Assembly (NCBI GenBank): GCA_947173755.1
Contig: CAMWGM010000044.1
Span: 1 to 9,350 of the forward strand
Direction: 5' to 3'
DNA: 9,350 nt
Origin: an uncultured Muribaculaceae bacterium
GTDB taxonomy: Bacteria; Bacteroidota; Bacteroidia; Bacteroidales; Muribaculaceae
Shown: in pieces, positions 1 to 5,623 of the stretch
How the letters are laid out: each line of letters begins with the position of its first letter
How positions within the stretch are numbered: the stretch's first letter is position 1
Notes under the pieces: model-generated
The model's input: only the letters and a program-made list of their open reading frames with translations
What the model was told of the DNA's origin: nothing
The model's database searches: none
Translations under genes and position numbers: made by a program

Positions 1-268
1 ACGCATCAAGGTAGGCGCCAAGGTGCCCATGCTCACCGGCGACGGCTATCAGATAACCGGCCGTGTTCTCGAAGTCACACCCACCCATGTCAAGATGGAT
101 TTCAACCATCCGCTCGTGGGCAAGGACCTTCTCTTCAAAGGCAAGGTGGCCGAAGTGCGCGACGCACGTCCCGAAGAACTCCACCCGACATGCGGCGGCT
201 GCGGAGGCAGCTGCGGCTCCAACGGAGGCTCATGCGGCTGCGACGGCGGTTGCGGAGGCTGCGAGTGA
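1..268 (+). CDS. slyD: SlyD-like FKBP-type peptidyl-prolyl cis-trans isomerase, 3' end only
   Basis: The gene enters from the left edge. The first complete codon is at 2 and the visible part is 88 residues up to the TGA at 266-268. The segment DFNHPLVGKDLLFKGKV followed by VRDARPEEL is the typical end of the FKBP fold in SlyD proteins, where the inserted chaperone (IF) domain returns to the isomerase domain. SlyD is a cytoplasmic folding helper that binds unfolded chains and isomerises X-Pro bonds; its tail binds metals such as nickel in Enterobacteria. Here the last 25 residues are almost only Gly and Cys, with seven Cys in CxxC-like spacing and no His, unlike the His-rich E. coli tail. Metal binding is likely by analogy but unproven. 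The isomerase active-site half lies outside the window. Family assignment is firm; the symbol is by similarity. Confidence 0.88.
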   Translation, partial: RIKVGAKVPMLTGDGYQITGRVLEVTPTHVKMDFNHPLVGKDLLFKGKVAEVRDARPEELHPTCGGCGGSCGSNGGSCGCDGGCGGCE

Positions 269-282
269 TCGCGGAGGCTGCG
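252..282. repeat. 12-bp direct repeat spanning the slyD stop codon
   Basis: GCGGAGGCTGCG occurs at 252-263, inside the last codons of the slyD tail, and again at 271-282, just after the TGA stop. The offset is 19 bp, so the second copy is out of frame with the gene. Shorter relatives (GCGGAGGC, AACGGAGGC) recur through 190-262, where they encode the Cys/Gly tail. This looks like slippage in a GC-rich repetitive tail; no function is evident. Confidence 0.6.
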
Positions 283-321
283 TGAGATGCTGCTGATTCG
301 CTTTCACGTCTCTTTTAGATA

Positions 322-329
322 TACTTTTA
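322..329 (+). promoter_or_regulatory. Weak candidate -7 element for efp
   Basis: TACTTTTA matches the Bacteroidota -7 consensus TAnnTTTG at every fixed position but the last. It lies 31 bases ahead of the efp start, inside an A/T-rich stretch that contrasts with the GC-rich sequence on either side. I see no good -33 TTTG at the usual spacing (TTTC at 302-305 is slightly too close). A separate efp transcript is plausible, because the slyD tail ends 92 bases upstream. Confidence 0.3.
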
Positions 330-360
330 ATCGAAAATTTTACAACTCCCATACAAACAC

Positions 361-927
361 ATGGCAACTACAGCAGATTTTAAGAACGGTATGTGCCTCG
401 ACATCGACGGCAACTACTTCTTCATCGTAGAATTCCTCCACGTTAAGCCCGGCAAAGGCCCCGCTTTCGTGCGCACCAAACTCAAGAACGTCAAGACCGG
501 CCGTATCCTCGACAAGACCTGGAACTCCGGCGTAAAGGTCAACGAAGTGCGCATCGAGCGTCGCCCCTACCAGTTCTCCTATAAGGACGACATGGGCTAT
601 CACTTCCTCCACACCGAAACCTGGGAAGAGATCATCCTCCCCGGCGAGAGCATCGAAGGCGTGCAGTTCCTCAAGGAAGGCGACATCTGCGAGGCTATGG
701 TGGAATCGGCCACCGAGACTGTGCTCACCTGCGAAATGCCCATCACCGTCGTGCTCGAAATCACCTACACCGAGCCCGGCATCAAGGGTGATACCGCCAC
801 CAACACCCTCAAGCCCGCTACAGTCGAGACCGGTGCCGAAGTCCGCGTGCCCCTCTTCTGCAACATCGGCGATAAGGTGAAGATCGACACCCGCGACGGT
901 TCCTACGTAGAGCGTGTCAAGGAATAA
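361..927 (+). CDS. efp: Elongation factor P
   Basis: Full-length EF-P of 188 residues, the usual family length. EF-P binds the ribosome between the P and E sites and relieves stalling at runs of proline. Three beta-barrel domains can be placed: an N-terminal KOW-like domain (about 1-62) and two OB folds (about 66-126 and 130-186). The loop that reaches the peptidyl-transferase centre reads HVKPGKGPAF, with Lys32 at the position that E. coli beta-lysylates (Lys34 there). It is Lys, not the Arg of EarP-modified EF-Ps. No modification enzyme (epmA, epmB, earP) is in the window, so its modification state is unknown. The C-terminal signature NIGDKVKIDTRDGSYVERV is intact. The ATG follows an A/T-rich leader with no Shine-Dalgarno, normal for Bacteroidota. 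The gene appears to be its own transcription unit, ended by the hairpin at 962-1009. Confidence 0.97.
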   Translation: MATTADFKNGMCLDIDGNYFFIVEFLHVKPGKGPAFVRTKLKNVKTGRILDKTWNSGVKVNEVRIERRPYQFSYKDDMGYHFLHTETWEEIILPGESIEGVQFLKEGDICEAMVESATETVLTCEMPITVVLEITYTEPGIKGDTATNTLKPATVETGAEVRVPLFCNIGDKVKIDTRDGSYVERVKE

Positions 928-961
928 TCCGCTGATCAACTACACAACCCAACAGACATTC

Positions 962-1009
962 CGACGGTCGCCACTCCCCGCCAGCGGGGAAAAGCGGCCG
1001 TCGCTTTTT
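962..1009 (+). terminator. Rho-independent terminator behind efp
   Basis: A two-part hairpin. The outer stem is 10 bp, 962-971 with 994-1003, including one G-T wobble. Then comes a symmetric internal loop (972-975 and 990-993), an inner 5-bp stem of pure G-C (976-980 with 985-989) and a CCAG tetraloop. A run of five T (1005-1009) follows one base after the stem. It lies 34 bases past the efp stop and ends only 15 bases before the next gene's ATG. Confidence 0.78.
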
Positions 1010-1024
1010 ATATGATAAACTGTA

Positions 1025-1624
1025 ATGACCTCTCCTCAACTACCACCCCTCGAAAGGCACCCCTTCCCGCCTTTCTGTCCTCCTGACGCCAAGGTGCTCC
1101 TCATGGGGACATTTCCTCCCCAGCCTCACCGCTGGGCGATGAATTTCTATTACCCTAACCGGACCAACGACTTCTGGCGCGTCATGGGTATCATCTTCTA
1201 CGACGATCCGCTGCGTTTCTATCAGTCCGATTCAAAGGGATACCGTGAAGACGAAATCCGCACTTTCCTCACGGAAAAAGGGATCGCCCTCCACGACACC
1301 GGAGCCGCTATCCGCCGCCTGCGCGACAACGCATCCGACAAATTTCTCGAGATTGTCGAGCCTGTCGATCTCGGCGCGTTGCTCGACCGCATGCCCCGGT
1401 GCCGGTTCATCGGCACGACGGGCGAGAAAGCCGCTCAGGTCATAGCCGGTCTGACCGGAAGCGACGTGCCTCGGATAGGCGAAATTGTCGATGTCCGCGA
1501 CAGTCACTACGGCCGTCCGCTCCACATCACCCGCCTTCCCTCGACATCGCGGGCCTATCCTTTGTCGCCTGTCAAAAAGGCCGAGGCCTACCGCGCCTTC
1601 TTCCATCAGGCCGGCGTAATATAG
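1025..1624 (+). CDS. Uracil-DNA glycosylase superfamily protein (atypical)
   Basis: A 199-residue protein of the uracil-DNA glycosylase superfamily, which flips damaged bases out of DNA and cuts the glycosidic bond. Motif 1 region: a beta strand KVLLMGTFPP (residues 23-32), where MUG-type enzymes have GINPG. Next is NRTNDFWRVMG (45-55), matching the NxFW segment of MUG/TDG-like families. The C-terminal motif is LPSTSRAYP (171-179), in the place of the DNA-intercalating loop (NPSGLS in MUG). A central strand with GTTGEKAAQV sits between. The catalytic Asn of MUG motif 1 is replaced (TFPP), so either another residue serves or the substrate differs, as in family 5 and 6 enzymes that lack this Asn. 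Bacteroidales commonly carry such a protein. The first ATG lies close behind the efp terminator, leaving no clear room for a promoter. Superfamily call is good; substrate unknown. Confidence 0.82.
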   Translation: MTSPQLPPLERHPFPPFCPPDAKVLLMGTFPPQPHRWAMNFYYPNRTNDFWRVMGIIFYDDPLRFYQSDSKGYREDEIRTFLTEKGIALHDTGAAIRRLRDNASDKFLEIVEPVDLGALLDRMPRCRFIGTTGEKAAQVIAGLTGSDVPRIGEIVDVRDSHYGRPLHITRLPSTSRAYPLSPVKKAEAYRAFFHQAGVI

Positions 1625-1680
1625 CACACACTTAAATAATGTTCAGATTTGATGTATTGTGCATCATGACTTAAACAGAT

Positions 1681-1890
1681 ATGGCATCCATCTTATTATG
1701 GACAGGAATTGTCCTGATTGTTGCAGGCTGGCTGGCATTGTCGTGGCAGGCCTTCAAAGCAGTTTCTTCCAAAAAGGAACTTGAGAAATTTCCTGAGAAA
1801 AAACACGCGATGACGTTGCGCAGAAACTATTGCCGCTTCGCCATCATTGCCGGAATAGCATTACTGATTTTATCCCTGACCGTCAAGTGA
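1681..1890 (+). CDS. Small two-helix membrane protein, unknown function
   Basis: A 69-residue protein that I do not recognise. Residues 4-26 (ILLWTGIVLIVAGWLALSW) and 52-67 (FAIIAGIALLILSLTV) are hydrophobic enough to span the membrane. The loop between them is short and basic (SSKKELEKFPEKKHAMTLRRNY), which predicts a hairpin with the loop in the cytoplasm and both ends outside. An upstream in-frame ATG (1666) is stopped after two codons, so 1681 is the start. CAGATTTG at 1644-1651 is one mismatch from the Bacteroidota -7 element, without a clear -33. The last 21 bases overlap the 3' end of the minus-strand gene at 1870-2334. The hydrophobic pattern and clean start support a real gene; no function can be inferred. 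Confidence 0.65.
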   Translation: MASILLWTGIVLIVAGWLALSWQAFKAVSSKKELEKFPEKKHAMTLRRNYCRFAIIAGIALLILSLTVK

Positions 1891-2334
1891 TCTCTGACGG
1901 TTGCGGCGACGGCGGCGGTTTCTTCTTTTTCGCTTGCCATTGCCGGAAGCCTGTGCCTCTGCAGGGATGCTGTCGACCGGCTGCGCCGTTTCGTCGGCCG
2001 ATGTTTCCTCAGCAGGGAGGGTGACCGTCGCGGCCTGCTCTGTCTCTTGGATCGATTCGGTCGGACGTTCTGAGGCGGCGTGGCGACGGCGTGCGGCGGC
2101 AGCCCGTGCCCTGGCCGAGCGGATAATGGCCTTAGCGAGATCAAGACGGATATCCTCCGCCCCGAAAAAGTTGGCTTGAGCGATATCGGCATGACCTCCG
2201 ATGACTCCGGAAACAACCGTCATCAAGTGACATTTTTCGACGGTATCCATTTCCATCGAGGCTATTTTGAGAAAGAGGCGTGAGGCGGCTGCTGCCGAGA
2301 TAATCATTTGAGTTTTTGTATTCTTGTTTTTCAT
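1870..2334 (-). CDS. Hypothetical protein with an Arg/Lys-rich C-terminal tail
   Basis: A 154-residue minus-strand protein of no family I recognise. Three zones are visible. Residues 1-85 look helical and folded, with the stretches MIISAAAASRLFLKIASMEM and GGHADIAQANFFGAEDIRLD. Residues about 86-130 are a low-complexity Glu/Thr/Ala/Pro linker. Residues about 131-150 are strongly basic (GNGKRKRRNRRRRRNRQR). There is no signal peptide or membrane helix, so it should be cytoplasmic. The tail suggests binding to RNA, DNA or another acidic partner; this is inference. A near-ideal promoter lies just upstream on the same strand (TAACTTTG at 2358-2351). Its 3' end runs convergently into the small membrane protein gene. 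Competing plus-strand frames here are basic, Ser/Arg-rich and lack promoters, so I take the minus strand as coding. Confidence 0.72.
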   Translation of the reverse strand: MKNKNTKTQMIISAAAASRLFLKIASMEMDTVEKCHLMTVVSGVIGGHADIAQANFFGAEDIRLDLAKAIIRSARARAAAARRRHAASERPTESIQETEQAATVTLPAEETSADETAQPVDSIPAEAQASGNGKRKRRNRRRRRNRQRSLDGQG

Positions 2335-2350
2335 AATCCGGTTTTTTCTG

Positions 2351-2379
2351 CAAAGTTAACTCCCGATGAATATGAAAAT
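2351..2379 (-). promoter_or_regulatory. Promoter for the Arg-tailed minus-strand gene
   Basis: Read on the minus strand, 2358-2351 is TAACTTTG, an exact match to the Bacteroidota -7 consensus TAnnTTTG, 16 bases before the ATG. A T-rich ATTTTC at about 2379-2374 is a weak match to the -33 TTTG, with slightly short spacing. The predicted leader is about 10 nt. Confidence 0.55.
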
Positions 2380-2463
2380 GGTGCGATAATGATCTCTTGT
2401 CCGGCAGACATTGAGGTTTCAGCAACTTCATTAAGTATATTTAAGATGCGGGAGCGACCCTCT

Positions 2464-2495
2464 TTTGGCAGACCCGCAGAATTTTATTAATTTTG
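2464..2495 (+). promoter_or_regulatory. Bacteroidota-type promoter for the DedA-rpe-queA operon
   Basis: TTTG at 2464-2467 (-33 element) and TAATTTTG at 2488-2495 (exact TAnnTTTG, -7 element) are 20 bases apart, the spacing known for the primary sigma factor of Bacteroides. Transcription should start near 2502, giving a leader of about 30 nt to the ATG at 2532. This is the best promoter in the window, and no terminator is visible downstream of it, so it may drive the whole operon. Confidence 0.75.
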
Positions 2496-2531
2496 CAGAC
2501 TGAAGCATAACAAATTTCCATCCCGATCCAC

Positions 2532-3221
2532 ATGCTCTCGTTTATGACATTACTGGCCATTTTCGATCCGGCCGCAATTATACAGCAGTTTCTTTCGGCT
2601 GATGCGACGACAGTCTATCTGCTCGTGCTCGGTTTCATGATCATCGAAAGTTCGTTCATTCCGTTTCCGTCGGAAGTGATCGTTCCCCCGGCAGCCTATC
2701 TGGCATGCACGACGTCGGAGGTTTCGGTTGTATGGGTGGTTGTTCTCGCAACCATAGGTGCGATCATCGGCGCACTGATAAACTATTATCTTTCGGCATG
2801 GATCGGCAGACCGATCGTCTACAAGTTCGCTAATTCCAGGCTGGGACATGCCTGCCTGATCGATCAGGCCAAGGTCGAGCATGCCGAGGCCTATTTCGAT
2901 CGTCACGGAGCGATCTCAACCTTTGTGGGCCGTCTTATCCCCGCCGTGCGTCAGCTCATTTCCATACCCGCGGGTCTTGCCCGCATGAATGTCGGGAAGT
3001 TTATCCTTTTCACCGGACTCGGAGCTATGGTGTGGAACATAATTCTGGGTGCTCTCGGCTACTGGCTCGGCAAGATGGTGCCCCGCGACCAACTCTTCGC
3101 CGCCGTCGAGAAATATAACGGTTATCTCACCTATGCCGGCATCGCGCTCGGCGTGGTGTGTGTCGGCATCATCTTCTGGAATGCATTCAAACCCCGTAAA
3201 AACTCTTCTGTCAAATCATGA
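2532..3221 (+). CDS. DedA-family (VTT domain) integral membrane protein
   Basis: A 229-residue inner-membrane protein of the DedA family. Members are linked to undecaprenyl-phosphate or phospholipid recycling across the membrane, and to envelope stress tolerance. The family marks are all present: Glu39 followed by IPFPSE (43-48), a re-entrant segment rich in Pro and Ala (49-59), and FVGRLIPAVRQLISIPAG (132-149) with Arg135 and Arg141, then Met153. Hydrophobic segments lie at about 28-59, 65-92, 155-177 and 195-217; the tail is short and basic. The first ATG fits the promoter at 2464-2495; Met5 is an alternative. The stop overlaps the rpe start as ATGA, so the two are probably translationally coupled. 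Family call is firm; the lipid handled here cannot be told from sequence. Confidence 0.93.
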   Translation: MLSFMTLLAIFDPAAIIQQFLSADATTVYLLVLGFMIIESSFIPFPSEVIVPPAAYLACTTSEVSVVWVVVLATIGAIIGALINYYLSAWIGRPIVYKFANSRLGHACLIDQAKVEHAEAYFDRHGAISTFVGRLIPAVRQLISIPAGLARMNVGKFILFTGLGAMVWNIILGALGYWLGKMVPRDQLFAAVEKYNGYLTYAGIALGVVCVGIIFWNAFKPRKNSSVKS

Positions 3222-3874
3222 TACAGGTAGCCCCATCGTTGCTCGCCGCCGATTTCGCGCGACTGGGCGAGGCTGTCGAGACTGTCAACCGCAGCGAAGC
3301 CTCACTGATTCATATCGATGTGATGGACGGACTTTTCGTGCCTAACATCACGATCGGTTTCCCTATCATATCTTCCATCAAGACCATCGCGCGCAAACCG
3401 CTGGATGTCCACATGATGGTGACCGATCCCGGCCGCTTCGTGTCGCAGGTGAGAGACTGCGGCGCTGAGATAATGAATGTCCACTATGAGGCCTCCACCC
3501 ATCTCGACCGCGACATCCATGCCATAAAGGCTACCGGAATGAAAGCGGGCGTGACCCTCAATCCCGCCACACCTGTCGGTCTGCTCGAGGATATCATCAC
3601 CGAGGTCGACATGGTGCTCCTGATGAGTGTCAATCCCGGTTTCGGGGGGCAGAAATTCATTGCCAACACCGTCAGCAAAGTGGCCCGTCTCAAGCAACTC
3701 ATTGTCTCCACCGGTTCGCACGCCGTGATCGAAGTTGACGGCGGGGTAGACCTCAACACGGCTCCCGCCCTCGTCGAGGCCGGGGCAGATGTGCTCGTGG
3801 CAGGAAGTTACGTGTTCCGTGCGGCTGATCCGATCGATGCAATCGACCGTCTGCGCCACATCTCGACTCACTGA
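3218..3874 (+). CDS. rpe: Ribulose-phosphate 3-epimerase
   Basis: A 218-residue TIM-barrel enzyme that interconverts ribulose 5-phosphate and xylulose 5-phosphate in the non-oxidative pentose phosphate pathway. The N-terminal APSLLAADF (5-13) is the substrate-side strand. The metal ligands are in place: His32 and Asp34 in HIDVMDG, His65 in DVHMMV, and Asp174 in EVDGGV; Asp34 and Asp174 are the acid/base pair. The phosphate-side motif MSVNPGFGGQ (136-145) and the later loop VAGSYVF are intact. The length is standard. It begins inside the DedA stop codon (ATGA) and ends by sharing one base with the queA start (TGATG), so it lies in the middle of a coupled operon. Confidence 0.97.
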   Translation: MIQVAPSLLAADFARLGEAVETVNRSEASLIHIDVMDGLFVPNITIGFPIISSIKTIARKPLDVHMMVTDPGRFVSQVRDCGAEIMNVHYEASTHLDRDIHAIKATGMKAGVTLNPATPVGLLEDIITEVDMVLLMSVNPGFGGQKFIANTVSKVARLKQLIVSTGSHAVIEVDGGVDLNTAPALVEAGADVLVAGSYVFRAADPIDAIDRLRHISTH

Positions 3875-5097
3875 TGGCGATAAAAGATATTAAAATAGAG
3901 GAATTCGACTATCCGTTGCCCGACGGACGGATCGCATCGCATCCGCTGGCCGAACGCGACCGCTGTCTGCTGCTCGTCTCGCGTCCCGGCGAGGAGCCTG
4001 TCACGTGTCATTTCTACGATCTTCCCGATCTGTTGCCTGCCGACTCGATGCTCGTCTACAACAACACGCGTGTCATCAACGCCCGTCTCCGCTTCCGCAA
4101 GGGAGAGAATCATGAGGGCGCGCTGATCGAGATTTTCTGTCTCGAGCCTGTCGATCCGGCCGACTATGCCGTCAGTTTCGCTCAGACCGGCCGATGCCGT
4201 TGGCGCTGTTTCGTGGGAAATTCAAAGCGATGGAAAGAGGAACCGCTTCACATGGAGGTCACGGTCGCATCGGGCGAAAGTCTTGTGCTTACGGCCACCC
4301 GCGTGGCTAAAGAGGGGAATACTTCGGTGGTGGAACTCAGTTGGGACAATCCCCGCGTCACATTTTCTGAAATCATCGCAGCGGTGGGGGAGATCCCCAT
4401 ACCGCCATATCTCAACCGTCCGACCGAGGCGAGCGATTCCGCTGACTATCAGACTGTCTTCTCTCATATCGAAGGCTCTGTGGCAGCTCCGACCGCCGGA
4501 CTTCACTTCACCGACCGTGTGCTCGAGGCGATTGACAGGCGTGGAATTCCCCGCCGAGAACTCACGCTCCATGTAGGCGCCGGGACATTCCAGCCGGTGC
4601 ATTCCGACACGATAGGCGACCATGAGATGCACAGCGAGTTCATAGCCGTGAGCCGTGACCTTATCGAGGAACTCGGTCGCGATGACCGCCGCGTGATTGC
4701 GGTCGGCACCACTTCAGTCCGAACCCTCGAAAGTCTCTACCATCTCGGATGTATGGCTGCCACGGGAGCCGACATCACGGTGCTTCCACAATGGTATCCC
4801 TATTCGCCCGAACATCCACGGCTGACAGTCGCCGAGGCGATGAACGCGCTCCTCGCCCGCATGGACGAGCACGGACTCCCGACATTCGTTGCGTCGACCC
4901 GGCTCATGATAGCCCCCGGCTACGAATACAAGATCGTCAAGGGTATGGTGACCAATTTCCATCAACCCCGGTCGACACTTCTTCTTCTCGTCGCCGCATT
5001 TCTGGGCGACCGCTCGTGGCGCAGTCTCTACGACTATGCGCTCGAGCACGGCGATTACCGTTTTCTCAGTTACGGCGATGCCTGCCTCTTCCTCTGA
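3874..5097 (+). CDS. queA: S-adenosylmethionine:tRNA ribosyltransferase-isomerase
   Basis: QueA transfers the ribosyl part of AdoMet to 7-aminomethyl-7-deazaguanine in tRNA and isomerises it to epoxyqueuosine, the next-to-last step of queuosine formation at the wobble position of GUN anticodons. Signatures run in order: FDYPLPDGRIASHPLAERD (11-29), YNNTRVINARL, SVAAPTAGLHF (202-212), HVGAGTFQPV (233-242), GTTSVRTLES (278-287), TNFHQPRSTLLLLVAAF (360-376) and the terminal YRFLSYGDACLFL. At 407 residues it is longer than the roughly 356 of E. coli; the extra length is mostly in the middle domain (about 90-170). The start at 3874 shares a base with the rpe stop. No other queuosine gene is in the window, and its place between rpe and dut has no obvious pathway logic. 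Confidence 0.97.
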   Translation: MAIKDIKIEEFDYPLPDGRIASHPLAERDRCLLLVSRPGEEPVTCHFYDLPDLLPADSMLVYNNTRVINARLRFRKGENHEGALIEIFCLEPVDPADYAVSFAQTGRCRWRCFVGNSKRWKEEPLHMEVTVASGESLVLTATRVAKEGNTSVVELSWDNPRVTFSEIIAAVGEIPIPPYLNRPTEASDSADYQTVFSHIEGSVAAPTAGLHFTDRVLEAIDRRGIPRRELTLHVGAGTFQPVHSDTIGDHEMHSEFIAVSRDLIEELGRDDRRVIAVGTTSVRTLESLYHLGCMAATGADITVLPQWYPYSPEHPRLTVAEAMNALLARMDEHGLPTFVASTRLMIAPGYEYKIVKGMVTNFHQPRSTLLLLVAAFLGDRSWRSLYDYALEHGDYRFLSYGDACLFL

Positions 5098-5130
5098 TCA
5101 AACACAAACCCATCAAATATATCCCGAGTC

Positions 5131-5574
5131 ATGAATCATCTTAAGGTTAAGATCATCAATAAGTCGAAAAATCCGCTCCCGACCTATGAGACCCACGGCG
5201 CGGCCGGAATGGATGTCAGGGCATCGCTCGAAGCCCCCGTCACACTCGGTCCGCTCGAGCGTGCGCTCATTCCCACCGGACTTTACATGCAGTTGCCGCA
5301 GGGCTATGAGTGTCAGGTGCGTCCCCGCTCGGGCCTCGCGCTGCGCCACGGCCTGTCGCTGGTCAATACTCCCGGCACCGTCGATGCCGACTATCGCGGC
5401 GAGATAGGCATCATCATGATCAACCTTTCCAACGAGCCTTACACAATCACCGACGGCGAGCGTATCGCGCAATTCGTCATCAAGGAATACACCCGCGTAG
5501 AGTGGGAGGTGGTCGATGAGATCGACCACACCAAACGCGGCGACGGCGCTTTCGGTCACACAGGCACCGAATAA
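5131..5574 (+). CDS. dut: dUTP diphosphatase (trimeric dUTPase)
   Basis: A 147-residue dUTPase that hydrolyses dUTP to dUMP and pyrophosphate, keeping uracil out of DNA and feeding dTMP synthesis. All five motifs of the trimeric family are visible: AAGMDVRA (24-31, Asp28 for Mg-nucleotide binding), RPRSGLA (64-70), NTPGTVDADYRGEI (79-92, Asp85 activating water), GERIAQFVI (109-117) and the C-terminal RGDGAFGHTG (136-145), whose Phe141 should stack on the uracil. Motif 5 has Ala140 where Gly is usual; this is mild and unlikely to abolish activity. The gene starts 33 bases after queA, in an A-rich leader without a Shine-Dalgarno, and ends 49 bases before the preferred start of the TPR gene. Confidence 0.97.
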   Translation: MNHLKVKIINKSKNPLPTYETHGAAGMDVRASLEAPVTLGPLERALIPTGLYMQLPQGYECQVRPRSGLALRHGLSLVNTPGTVDADYRGEIGIIMINLSNEPYTITDGERIAQFVIKEYTRVEWEVVDEIDHTKRGDGAFGHTGTE

Positions 5575-5623
5575 ACAGCCGACCGTTCATTTCTCCTCAA
5601 TCTCAAATTTTTTCCAAGCGAAA

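Noticed and set aside
182..282. GC-rich repeats considered as a CRISPR or mobile-element end
   Set aside because: The units are short, irregular and mostly coding for Cys/Gly; there are no regular spacers or terminal inverted repeats.
340..939. 199-codon minus-strand frame covering all of efp
   Set aside because: It mirrors the well-conserved efp frame; long antisense frames are common in GC-rich genes with strong third-position bias, and the product has no recognisable features.
1901..2179. Plus-strand frame across the Arg-tailed gene
   Set aside because: No promoter or leader is visible, the composition is that of a shadow, and the minus strand has an exact -7 promoter and a plausible domain layout.
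2412..2430. Short inverted repeat considered as a terminator or riboswitch
   Set aside because: The stem is only 7 bp with a G-T wobble and is followed by no T-run; there is no riboswitch-like architecture. It is kept only as a possible operator within the spacer finding.
3302..3871. 189-codon minus-strand frame opposite rpe
   Set aside because: It is a shadow of rpe, whose catalytic motifs are complete on the plus strand.
5516..5623. ATG 5516 as the true start of the TPR protein
   Set aside because: It would overlap dut by 59 bases and place 36 residues before the signal peptide; GTG 5624 gives a proper export signal.
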